A stretch of 64,000 bases of DNA from Lachnospiraceae bacterium JLR.KK002 (lineage in GTDB: Bacteria > Bacillota > Clostridia > Lachnospirales > Lachnospiraceae): the NCBI GenBank assembly GCA_036941025.1, contig JAYMNP010000001.1, forward strand, positions 1,944,501-2,008,500, in the 5' to 3' direction. Positions 42,980 to 51,068 of the stretch are shown piece by piece (within the stretch, counting starts at the first letter, position 1; each line of letters starts with the position of its first letter). Below the pieces are notes generated by a model that did no database searches, was not told the DNA's origin, and was given only the letters and a program-made list of their open reading frames with translations. The translations under genes were made by a program, and so were the position numbers.

Positions 42980-43605
42980 CTGAACCACTACCGGCTAAAG
43001 CCGGTAGGTTCAACATGCTGCTAAAGCAGCCTAAAGTTGTGCATGCTGCAAGTTATCGGTATCCCATTACTTTTATCCTATCTCAAAGTTATCAGAATTG
43101 CTCCTCTCTTGCAGATCTTGATTCTTGATATACTCCTTGATGATTTCATCTGTTACATTTCCACTGCTTGCTACAAAATAGCCTCTTGCCCACAAGTGTT
43201 GACCCCAGAATTGCTTATTTAATTCTTTATATTCCATCTGCAATTTTCGCGACGTATTCCCTTTTATATACTGTACCAACTTACTCGCTGACAAATGCGG
43301 CGGAACGGATACCAACAGATGGATATGGTCATTTCCAACATGTCCTGCCAGTATTTCTACTTCATTGCTCTGGCAGATGATTCTGATGAGTTCTCTTGTT
43401 CTTATCGCTATTTTTCCTGTTATCACTGGTTTTCGATATTTTGTTATCCAGACTAAATGGTACTTGATATCGTATGTGCAATGTGCTGACTTTCTGTAAT
43501 TTTCCATTTCTTTCACCTCAAGTTTAGTATCTCTGTTTTCACCTTTTCTAAACTTGAAGCTATGGGGTTTACCTAAAGGTTTCGCCTAAAGGCGAGGGTT
43601 TTAAC
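42980..43605 (-). mobile_element. IS200/IS605-type element (tnpA only)
   Basis: One Y1 transposase gene between subterminal hairpins: CTACCGGC-TAAA-GCCGGTAG near 42988-43007 and CGCCTAAAGGCG near 43584-43596. Such elements lack inverted repeats and duplications, so the ends are approximate. Confidence 0.75.
43073..43507 (-). CDS. tnpA: IS200/IS605 TnpA, Y1 HUH transposase
   Basis: 144 residues from the ATG at 43507, MENYRKSAHCTYDIKYHLVW. It has the HUH motif in GNDHIHLLVSVPP and the catalytic Tyr in the C-terminal helix (IIKEYIKNQ). It cuts and joins single-stranded DNA at the hairpin ends. Full length for the family and apparently intact. No TnpB gene accompanies it. Confidence 0.93.
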   Translation of the reverse strand: MENYRKSAHCTYDIKYHLVWITKYRKPVITGKIAIRTRELIRIICQSNEVEILAGHVGNDHIHLLVSVPPHLSASKLVQYIKGNTSRKLQMEYKELNKQFWGQHLWARGYFVASSGNVTDEIIKEYIKNQDLQERSNSDNFEIG

Positions 43606-43742
43606 CCCATTATACAGACAATAAACCTCTTCATCCATCATACATAATATTCAGTAATTACCAGCACGCAAACGATTTCACATGCATATTCCGGACAGTT
43701 TTGGAAAAACTCTGTCTTATATTCAATATGGAGTGATGATAT

Positions 43743-43946
43743 ATGAAAATTATGCTTAACCAGATTTTAGATGACAGGGGAATCTCACAGAATCAGATGG
43801 CAAAAGACACCGGAATATCTGTGACAACGCTCAGAAATCTGAATCATAACAGAACCACCCGTATCGGTTTTGATACACTGGAGAAAATATGCATTTACCT
43901 GGACTGTGGAGTGGAAGATATTCTTTCTGTGGAAAGAGATGGCTGA
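43743..43946 (+). CDS. Small XRE-type DNA-binding protein
   Basis: 67 residues, almost all one Cro/C1-type helix-turn-helix: LNQILDDRGISQNQMAKDTG, ISVTTLRNLNHNR and LEKICIYLDCGVEDILSVE. Likely a small autoregulator; no operon partner is in the same direction. It lies just outside the island. Confidence 0.82.
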   Translation: MKIMLNQILDDRGISQNQMAKDTGISVTTLRNLNHNRTTRIGFDTLEKICIYLDCGVEDILSVERDG

Positions 43947-43959
43947 TTGGAAACTGCTA

Positions 43960-44298
43960 TCAGTATTCCCTTTCCTGCCAGTTGCTTTTTGCTGCCTGCC
44001 ATTTTCCCGGTTCCGCCTCCCAGAGTCCGTTCAGCCAGTTAATGGCATTTTGTATGCCTTCTTCCGAAAACTCCGTTTCCATCCACTGCTTTTTTTCCTC
44101 CGGTGTTGCATCAAATCCATAAGGCGCCTCCCAGGCAACCACCTGCAGCTTTTGCATTTCTTTTCCTTTTTCTGTTCCGTCCTCCGGAGGAAGTTCTTTT
44201 TTCACAACAGCAAACCGGAAGCGCAGTCCTTCATGGCTTCCGGTAAATGTTGTCTTCTTCAGATACGGAATGGACAGAATATCTTTGCGCTCTATCAT
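43960..44298 (-). CDS. Conserved small protein of unknown function
   Basis: 112 residues, soluble, Trp-rich toward the C-terminus (VVAWEAPYGFDATPEEKKQW, INWLNGLWEAEPGKWQ). No motif that I recognise. It follows lysA by 16 bases on the same strand, so it is probably cotranscribed. Confidence 0.6.
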   Translation of the reverse strand: MIERKDILSIPYLKKTTFTGSHEGLRFRFAVVKKELPPEDGTEKGKEMQKLQVVAWEAPYGFDATPEEKKQWMETEFSEEGIQNAINWLNGLWEAEPGKWQAAKSNWQEREY

Positions 44299-44314
44299 AA
44301 TATCTCCTGAACAG

Positions 44315-45583
44315 TTATTTCATATCTTTCAGAATATCAAAACAGTCAAATGTGGCAAAATAGTCCTTCGGTGTTTCCGCCCGCCGAATCAGCTGCGTAC
44401 TTCCATCCTCTTTCAGCAGCACTTCTGCTGATTTCAGTTTGCCATTATAATTGTATCCCATGGAAAATCCATGAGCTCCGGTATCGTGAATTACCAGAAG
44501 ATCTCCCATGTCAATTTTTGGAAGCATACGGTCGATGGCAAATTTATCATTATTCTCGCAGAGAGAGCCCGTAATATCATATTTGTGATCACATACCTGC
44601 TCTTCTTTCCCCGCAACCGTAATATGATGATAAGCCCCATACATGGCCGGACGCATCAGATTTACCGCACAGGCGTCGCAGCCTATATATTCTTTGTGAG
44701 TATGTTTCTCATGAATGGCAGTGGTCACCAGACAGCCGTAAGGCCCCATCATAAACCGGCCCAGCTCCGTGTAAATGGCCACATCGCCCATGCCCGCCGG
44801 AACAAGAACTTCTTCATACACGTCCCGTACTCCTGCACCGATGGCATAAATATCATTTGGCTCCTGATCCGGCCGGTAGGGTATACCGATTCCGCCGGAT
44901 AAATTGATAAAACGGATATCTGCTCCTGTCTCTTCCTTTAATTTTACTGCCACCTCAAACAACGTTTTTGCCAACGTGGGATAATATTCGTTTGTCACCG
45001 TATTGCTGGCCAGAAACGCATGAATTCCGAAGTGCTTCGCGCCTTTTTCTTTTAATACTTTAAATCCTTCAAACAACTGTTCCGTGGTAAATCCATATTT
45101 TGCGTCTCCCGGATTGTCCATAATACTGTTGCTGATCTGGAATACACCTCCCGGATTATACCGGCAGCTTATGGTTTCCGGAATATATCCGATGGTTTTT
45201 TCCAGAAAATCAATATGGGTAAAATCATCCAGATTGATAACTGCTCCGATATCGCTGGCAAACTGAAACTCATCGGCCGGTGTGGCATTGGAGGAAAACA
45301 TAATGTCCTGCCCTTCAAAATGCAGTGCATCCGCCAGCATCAGCTCTGTCATAGAGGAGCAGTCGCAGCCGCAGCCATATTCTTTTAAAATGTTAATCAG
45401 AAAAGGATTGGGCGTCGCCTTTACTGCAAAATACTCTTTAAATCCCGGATTCCAGGAAAATGCCTCCTTCAGTGCCTTCGCATTGGCGCGAATTCCTTTT
45501 TCATCGTATAAATGAAAGGGGGTAGGATATTTCTTCACAATTTCCTCTAACTGTTCTTTTGTTACAAACGGCTCTTTTTTCAT
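44315..45583 (-). CDS. lysA: Diaminopimelate decarboxylase-type PLP enzyme
   Basis: Decarboxylates meso-diaminopimelate to lysine. 422 residues. The PLP lysine lies in YFAVKATPNP, the phosphate-binding glycines in NLSGGIGIPY, the active-site Cys/Glu in GSLCENNDKFA, and the closing segment in HDTGAHGFSMGYNYNG. GGAGAG precedes the ATG. A consensus-like promoter lies 130 bp upstream. It belongs to the fold-III decarboxylases; a different diamine-acid substrate is possible but less likely. Confidence 0.88.
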   Translation of the reverse strand: MKKEPFVTKEQLEEIVKKYPTPFHLYDEKGIRANAKALKEAFSWNPGFKEYFAVKATPNPFLINILKEYGCGCDCSSMTELMLADALHFEGQDIMFSSNATPADEFQFASDIGAVINLDDFTHIDFLEKTIGYIPETISCRYNPGGVFQISNSIMDNPGDAKYGFTTEQLFEGFKVLKEKGAKHFGIHAFLASNTVTNEYYPTLAKTLFEVAVKLKEETGADIRFINLSGGIGIPYRPDQEPNDIYAIGAGVRDVYEEVLVPAGMGDVAIYTELGRFMMGPYGCLVTTAIHEKHTHKEYIGCDACAVNLMRPAMYGAYHHITVAGKEEQVCDHKYDITGSLCENNDKFAIDRMLPKIDMGDLLVIHDTGAHGFSMGYNYNGKLKSAEVLLKEDGSTQLIRRAETPKDYFATFDCFDILKDMK

Positions 45584-45715
45584 ACGCTCTGTCTCTCCTT
45601 ATTTCCGGCTTTCCGCTCTGGTTCGTCCCGGAACCCGTACCGCACATTTCCGGGAAATTTTTCCTGCCGGCCGGATACTTTCCGAACTCATCTTCTGTCA
45701 TATAAATTCAGGAAT

Positions 45716-45744
45716 ACTATAATAGTTTGACAGAAAAATGTCAA
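45716..45744 (-). promoter_or_regulatory. lysA promoter
   Basis: Minus strand TTGACA (45744-45739), 17 bases, TATAGT (45721-45716). TTGACA is also the first half of the dyad TTGACATTTTTCTGTCAA. The ~125-nt leader is too short and lacks the conserved core for a lysine riboswitch. Confidence 0.75.
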
Positions 45745-45754
45745 GAAATTAATA

Positions 45755-46246
45755 CTATTCGCAGTGCAGCACAACTTTCCCCTCCGCTCTGGTGGCAGGA
45801 ACGTTGATGACCCGCTGATTGGAGCTTCCCCGCCAGTACAGCCTGGTATCTTTCCGCTCCGCCTGAAACTCTCCGTCTACCAGTACGTCCACATATTTCA
45901 TAATTTCCAGCTTCGCTATGGTCTCCCATACAAATCCGGTATACATCCAGATGGTTTTCTCCGGAAATCTCTCCTTAATTTCCCTGGCTAGCTTCAGCAC
46001 ATCGGAACGGTTCCCGAAATACAGAGGATCTCCGCCGCTGAAGGTAATTCCCGAAATATAATCTCTGGCCAGTTCCGTAAAAATTTCCTGTTTTGCACTT
46101 TCATCAAACAGCAGCCCTCCATTGGAATCCCAGGTAATGGGATTCTGACATTCCTTACAGCAATGGGAACAGCCGGATACCCATAAGACCACACGAAGTC
46201 CGTCACCGTTCAGCATATCGTCTTTTGTTATATCGTGATATCTCAT
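45755..46246 (-). CDS. nrdG: Anaerobic ribonucleotide reductase activating protein
   Basis: Radical-SAM enzyme that generates the glycyl radical on NrdD. 163 residues with the [4Fe-4S] cysteines in SGCSHCCKECQNP and the SAM-binding GG motif in GITFSGGDPLY. It starts 10 bases after the nrdD stop. Confidence 0.96.
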   Translation of the reverse strand: MRYHDITKDDMLNGDGLRVVLWVSGCSHCCKECQNPITWDSNGGLLFDESAKQEIFTELARDYISGITFSGGDPLYFGNRSDVLKLAREIKERFPEKTIWMYTGFVWETIAKLEIMKYVDVLVDGEFQAERKDTRLYWRGSSNQRVINVPATRAEGKVVLHCE

Positions 46247-46256
46247 AGATTTCTCC

Positions 46257-48386
46257 TTACATGCTTCTGCGCTCTTTGATTTCAGCCATTTTGGCGTCGT
46301 TCAGCCGGGTGTCGCCCTTTACTCTGGAATAGGACAGGTATCCGTTCATCCGCTCAATCTTAGTCAGGTTATGGCTGCCGCATTTGGGGCATACATCCAT
46401 TTCCAGCTCCTGATGTCCGCAGTCGTCACAATAGGCCAGGGACAGATTCACCCCTTCATAGAATCCCATATCCATCGCCCGCCTTACCAGGGTTTTCACT
46501 GCTTCTTTATTATAATCAATGGGATACTTCACATACTGGATTTTGCCGCCGTTGCTCAGTTCCCAGAAACGATATTCCAGATCCTGTTTCTGTATGGGCG
46601 TAATATCTTCTGTCACATGGCAGTGGAAGCCATTGCTGACATACTCCCGGTCAGATACATTTTCCACAATACCGTATTTCTTGCGGAACTGCTTTACCTG
46701 CAGCCCGCAGAGGTTTTCTGCCGGAGTCGCATAGATAGCATAGAGATTTCCGTCTGCCTTTTTAAATTCCGTAATCTTCTCATTGATATGTTCCAGCACT
46801 TCAATGGCAAACTGTCCATCTTCCACCAGTGATTTTCCGTTGTACAGCCGCTGCAGTTCGTTAAATGCCGTAATTCCGAAAGAAGCTGTTGCTGTCTTTA
46901 ACAGAGGTTTGATTTTGTCATGAATGCCGAGATGTCCGCCGTAAAAACCTCCTTCACAATAAGCCAGAGGATTTGTACTTGCCCGCATTTCTCCCAGATA
47001 GGCGTAAGTCCGGATGTGAAGCTGCCGGATTAACTCCAGGTAATAATCCAGAACTTCATAGAACTCCCGGCTTTCCTGTCTGGATTTTGCCAGAATCATG
47101 GGCAGATGAAGGCTGACCACCCCAATATTAAACCGTCCCACAAATACAGGATGGTCTGTATCGTCTGCAGGATTCATACCGCCTTTCACATACCAGGGCG
47201 ACAGAAAGGCACGGCAGCCCATGGGGCTGATGATTTCCCCGTACTGCTTATACATACTGGAAATATAGCCTTTTCCCGTAAGGCTCAGCCAGTCGGGATA
47301 CATGGTTTTCCGGGAACATTCGATTCCCGCTTCAAATACGTCCTCCAGTTCTTTTCCCGGCCCGTGAAGATTTTCATCGTAGAGAAATACCAGCTTTGGA
47401 AACAGCACGGGCTTCTTACAGCTTTCCTTCCCCTGCCCCTTTCTTCGCACCTCCAGCATGGCGATGGAGGCCATCTTCGCAAATTTCCCTGTCCCTGTCC
47501 CAAAGGTCATGGTAATAAACGGGTAATCCCCGCGGCTGGAGGATACGGAATTAAATTTGTACTCCCAGCCCTGTACCCCCTGTTCCAGGTCACGCGCGAT
47601 ATCTTTCATGGTTTCTTCTTCCGCCCGTTCCTGACTCAGCCCAAGGCCAAGATACTTCTCTTTATATTTTACATAGGATTTCTCTGCATAGGGCTCCAGA
47701 ATTTTTTCCACACTGGGCACAGTAAATCCGCCGTACTGCTGACTTGCGGCACTTAACACAATATCTCCGATTACATCAAAGGCCACGTCCAGAGTTTTCG
47801 GCTCATTGTACCAGAGATTTCCCATTTCAAAACCGCCCCGCAGCACATTTTCCACATCAAACAGACAGCAGTTCATGGTATCTCTTCTCGCGGACATATC
47901 GTGAACATAAATGTAACCGTCCCGACATGCCTGAATCTCCTCTGTCGTCATAAAGAATTTCTGGTACAGCTCCTTATTTAACTGATTGAAAATCAGGCTG
48001 CGCTTGGTGGATACCAGCGCGCTGTCCGTGTTGGAATTTTCCTTATCCCCTATGTACATAATAGACTGGCTCTTTTTATAAACCTCGTCCAGCATCTGCA
48101 CAAAATCCTGCTTATAATTTCGATAATCCCGATAACTCTTTGCCACCACCGGATTTACCTTTTCCAGCGCGCCTTCCACAATATTATGCATCTGGGCTAT
48201 TTTCACTTCTTCTATACCCATGGACTCCACTTTTTCCTCTACAAACTGGCAGATGAATTTTAATTCTTCCTCTGTAAATGTAATCAGTGCGCGATAGGCA
48301 GATTTATTGACAGCAACTACCACTTTCTGCACATTAAAATCCTCTTTTGTCCCATCCTTTTTGATGACCTTAAACATTTTGTCCAT
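46257..48386 (-). CDS. nrdD: Anaerobic (class III) ribonucleoside-triphosphate reductase
   Basis: Makes deoxyribonucleotides without oxygen. 709 residues: an N-terminal ATP-cone (residues 1-95, VIKKDGTKEDFNVQKV), the barrel domain, a C-terminal zinc site (YCDDCGHQELEMDVCPKCGSH) and the glycyl-radical loop, SRVKGDTRLNDAKMAE near the end. GGAGAAGG precedes the ATG. Transcribed with nrdG under NrdR-like control. Confidence 0.96.
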   Translation of the reverse strand: MDKMFKVIKKDGTKEDFNVQKVVVAVNKSAYRALITFTEEELKFICQFVEEKVESMGIEEVKIAQMHNIVEGALEKVNPVVAKSYRDYRNYKQDFVQMLDEVYKKSQSIMYIGDKENSNTDSALVSTKRSLIFNQLNKELYQKFFMTTEEIQACRDGYIYVHDMSARRDTMNCCLFDVENVLRGGFEMGNLWYNEPKTLDVAFDVIGDIVLSAASQQYGGFTVPSVEKILEPYAEKSYVKYKEKYLGLGLSQERAEEETMKDIARDLEQGVQGWEYKFNSVSSSRGDYPFITMTFGTGTGKFAKMASIAMLEVRRKGQGKESCKKPVLFPKLVFLYDENLHGPGKELEDVFEAGIECSRKTMYPDWLSLTGKGYISSMYKQYGEIISPMGCRAFLSPWYVKGGMNPADDTDHPVFVGRFNIGVVSLHLPMILAKSRQESREFYEVLDYYLELIRQLHIRTYAYLGEMRASTNPLAYCEGGFYGGHLGIHDKIKPLLKTATASFGITAFNELQRLYNGKSLVEDGQFAIEVLEHINEKITEFKKADGNLYAIYATPAENLCGLQVKQFRKKYGIVENVSDREYVSNGFHCHVTEDITPIQKQDLEYRFWELSNGGKIQYVKYPIDYNKEAVKTLVRRAMDMGFYEGVNLSLAYCDDCGHQELEMDVCPKCGSHNLTKIERMNGYLSYSRVKGDTRLNDAKMAEIKERRSM

Positions 48387-48458
48387 TCCTTCTCCTCCTG
48401 TTCTGTATCTGCAGTTTCATATATATCTTGTGAATTATTCTCTGTTTTTCTCTTTTCA

Positions 48459-48513
48459 ACACTATATCTTGTGCTACGGTGTATATCTTACCATGTGATT
48501 TTGAAGAAGTCAA
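48459..48513 (-). promoter_or_regulatory. nrdDG promoter with NrdR-like boxes
   Basis: Minus strand TTGACT (48513-48508), 17 bases, TAAGAT (48490-48485). Two 16-bp NrdR-like boxes cover the -10 and the start: GGTAAGATATACACCG (48492-48477) and GCACAAGATATAGTGT (48474-48459). A third partial copy, CACAAGATATA, ends at 48422. NrdR would repress when dATP is high. Confidence 0.65.
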
Positions 48514-48531
48514 TAGATACGCATGGACTTT

Positions 48532-48560
48532 TTGTCCCGAACATGATACAATCATATTAT
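48532..48560 (+). promoter_or_regulatory. Promoter of the heptad-repeat gene
   Basis: TTGTCC (48532-48537), 17 bases, TATTAT (48555-48560); divergent from the nrdD promoter. A strong GGGAGGTGA ribosome binding site follows. Confidence 0.5.
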
Positions 48561-48583
48561 CTTAAAATCAGGGAGGTGAGCAA

Positions 48584-49036
48584 ATGACTGAAAGCGAAAA
48601 ACTGGATTTAATTCTGTCCGAATTACATGAAATGAAAAATGACATACGGGAACTGAAAGATGATGTGCAGGTTTTAAAAGATGATGTGCAGGTTCTGAAA
48701 AACGATGTGCAGGTTCTGAAAAACGATGTGCAGATTCTGAAAAACGATGTGCAGGTTCTGAAATCAGAAGTACACACTCTTGAATCAGAGGTACACACCC
48801 TCAAATCGGAAATGCGGAATGTGCAGACACATCTTGAACAGATTGACGGTCGGCTGGACAGAATAGAGCACATTGTGAGCAGAAATTATGCCATGACAGA
48901 AGAATTCTATGTTTCACAGAAAGAAACAAATGCGGAGTTCCGGGCAGAGTTCCGCGTTATACACGGAACCCTGGACATGCATACACGGCAGATTTCCCGC
49001 AATACAGCAGTTCTTAAGGAATATAACATATCGTAA
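48584..49036 (+). CDS. Coiled-coil protein built from tandem heptads
   Basis: 150 residues, cytosolic. Residues 18-80 are nine perfect heptads on the theme DVQVLKN, changing to EVHTLES/K, forming a continuous coiled coil; the tail (residues 85-150) is also helical. The DNA itself is a 21-bp tandem repeat with near-identical copies, so length may vary by slippage. The overall pattern recalls small Lachnospiraceae proteins of unknown role. Confidence 0.75.
   Translation: MTESEKLDLILSELHEMKNDIRELKDDVQVLKDDVQVLKNDVQVLKNDVQILKNDVQVLKSEVHTLESEVHTLKSEMRNVQTHLEQIDGRLDRIEHIVSRNYAMTEEFYVSQKETNAEFRAEFRVIHGTLDMHTRQISRNTAVLKEYNIS
48655..48785 (+). repeat. 21-bp tandem repeat within the heptad gene
   Basis: Six or so copies of a 21-bp unit based on GATGTGCAGGTTCTGAAAAA, one heptad per unit. 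The first units differ by a few bases; the third and fourth are identical. Confidence 0.85.
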
Positions 49037-49118
49037 CCTTTCTTTTTTCATGTAACTGTTATCATATGCAACCCGCCTTTCAGCGGGAAACTGCAAATTT
49101 CCGAATTACAGAATATTC

Positions 49119-49160
49119 TTTTACTGTATCGGGAACCCAAAAATTTCTGATACAGTAAAA
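49119..49160. terminator. Inverted repeat between the heptad gene and the ABC operon
   Basis: TTTTACTGTATC (49119-49130) pairs perfectly with GATACAGTAAAA (49149-49160), 18-base loop. It lies between two convergent genes and may be a bidirectional terminator, although the T-run lies inside the stem. Confidence 0.5.
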
Positions 49161-49223
49161 GATAACTGAAGACATTCTTTTTATGAAAATCCCTTTCACT
49201 TTTCCCTGGATATACAGAAAATT

Positions 49224-51068
49224 TTATGCTGCTTCAAACTGAGAATTATACAGGTCTGCATAAAATCCGTTCTTTGCCAGAAGTTCCTGATGATTTCCCT
49301 GCTCAATAATATCACCGTCTTTCATCACCAGAATCACATCTGCATCCCGGATTGTGGACAGCCTGTGGGCTATTACAAAACTGGTTCTGCCTTTCATCAG
49401 ATTATTCATGGCCTTCTGAATCCGTTCTTCCGTACGGGTATCCACGGATGAAGTTGCCTCATCCAGAATCAGTACAGGATTATCGGCCAGAATCGCCCGC
49501 GCAATGGTGAGAAGCTGTTTCTGACCCTGAGACACATTGCTGGCATCCTCGTTTAATTCCATCTCATACCCGCCGGGCAAAGTGGAAATAAAATGATGGG
49601 CATGGGCAGCTTTTGCAGCGGCAATGACTTCTTCGTCCGTGGCATCCAGCCTGCCGTAACGTATATTTTCCATAATAGTCCCTTTAAACAGCCAGGTATC
49701 CTGCAGCACCATGCCAAAGTTTTCCCGCAGTTCACTTCGGTTAAACTCTCTCAGGTCATGACCGTCTACTTTTATACTTCCTTCCAGCACATCATAAAAC
49801 CGCATCAGCAATTTTACCATGGTAGTCTTCCCGGCTCCGGTAGGCCCCACGATTGCCACCATCTGCCCTGGTTCCACCTGACAGTTAAAATCATGAATTA
49901 TCACTTTGTTACTGTCATATCCAAACTGTACATGTTCAAAACTCACCCTGCCTTCCATATCCGAAAGATGTACGGAATCATCCCTCTCCATATCTTCTTC
50001 CTCTTCTTCATCCAGAAATTCGAAGACACGCTCTGCCGCCGCTGCTGTGGACTGCAGCATATTGGACACCTGAGCCACCTGAGTAACTGGCTGGGTAAAC
50101 TGACGGACATACTGAATAAAAGACTGGATTTCTCCCACCTCTATGGTTCCCCGGATGGCAAGCATTCCTCCCGCCACTGCCACTGCCACATAACCCAGAT
50201 TTCCAACAAATCCCATAATGGGCTGCATCATACCGGACAGAAACTGTGCTTTCCACGCAGACTGAAACAGGATATCATTGGTCTTATGAAATGTTTCCAG
50301 CATATCCTCTTCCTTATTAAATGCTTTTACAATATTGTGACCGCTGAATACCTCTTCTGCCTGTCCGTTGACTTCCCCCAGATACTTCTGCTGGGCCACG
50401 AAATACTTCTGAGAAATTTTCACTACAATTCCAATCAGAACTGCGGATACCGGAAGAATCACCACTGCAATCAGCGTCATCAGAGGGCTGATACTGAGCA
50501 TCATTACAAGAATTCCTATTAATGTGGTAACCGAAGTGATAAGCTGCGTTACACTCTGATTCAGCCCCTGTCCCAGTGTATCCACATCGTTGGTAATCCT
50601 GGATAACACCTCTCCCACTGTCCGGGATTCAAAATATTTCACAGGCATCCGGTTGATTTTCCGGGAAATATCTGCCCGGAACCGAAAACATATTTTCTGA
50701 GTGATGCCCGTCATAATCCAGCTCTGAATGAAAGAGCAGACCGCACTGACAATATAAACACAGACCAGAAACAGGAGGATTTCCCCGATTTTCCCAAAAT
50801 CAATTCCGCCGGTCCCGGTAATTTTGGCTACCAGCCCGTTAAAAAGTTCTGTAGTGGCCTGACCCAGAATTTTAGGTCCTGCAATACCAAATACAGTAGA
50901 AGCCACCGCAAATATCATAACGATTACAATGGCTATTTTGTAGTTTCCCATATACCGTATCAGTTTTCCAATCGTTCCCCGAAAATTTTTTGCTTTTTCT
51001 CCCGGCATCATACCTGCGCCTGGGCCATGGCCGCGGCCCATTCTCCCTCGACGTCCCGGCTCGCTCAT
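49224..51068 (-). CDS. ABC exporter subunit with canonical ATPase site
   Basis: 614 residues, membrane domain (six helices, about 35-340) fused to an ATPase domain. Walker A GPTGAGKTT, signature NVSQGQKQL, Walker B LILDEATSS with the catalytic Glu, and the switch His in VIAHRLST. It forms a heterodimer with the 724-residue partner upstream, which overlaps it by 4 bases. Probably exports drugs or lipophilic compounds. Confidence 0.94.
   Translation of the reverse strand: MSEPGRRGRMGRGHGPGAGMMPGEKAKNFRGTIGKLIRYMGNYKIAIVIVMIFAVASTVFGIAGPKILGQATTELFNGLVAKITGTGGIDFGKIGEILLFLVCVYIVSAVCSFIQSWIMTGITQKICFRFRADISRKINRMPVKYFESRTVGEVLSRITNDVDTLGQGLNQSVTQLITSVTTLIGILVMMLSISPLMTLIAVVILPVSAVLIGIVVKISQKYFVAQQKYLGEVNGQAEEVFSGHNIVKAFNKEEDMLETFHKTNDILFQSAWKAQFLSGMMQPIMGFVGNLGYVAVAVAGGMLAIRGTIEVGEIQSFIQYVRQFTQPVTQVAQVSNMLQSTAAAAERVFEFLDEEEEEDMERDDSVHLSDMEGRVSFEHVQFGYDSNKVIIHDFNCQVEPGQMVAIVGPTGAGKTTMVKLLMRFYDVLEGSIKVDGHDLREFNRSELRENFGMVLQDTWLFKGTIMENIRYGRLDATDEEVIAAAKAAHAHHFISTLPGGYEMELNEDASNVSQGQKQLLTIARAILADNPVLILDEATSSVDTRTEERIQKAMNNLMKGRTSFVIAHRLSTIRDADVILVMKDGDIIEQGNHQELLAKNGFYADLYNSQFEAA

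Noticed and set aside
45584..45710. Lysine riboswitch in the lysA leader
   Set aside because: The leader is only ~125 nt, shorter than the lysine class, and lacks its conserved core.
48655..48785. CRISPR array
   Set aside because: The 21-bp units are contiguous without spacers and encode heptads in frame.
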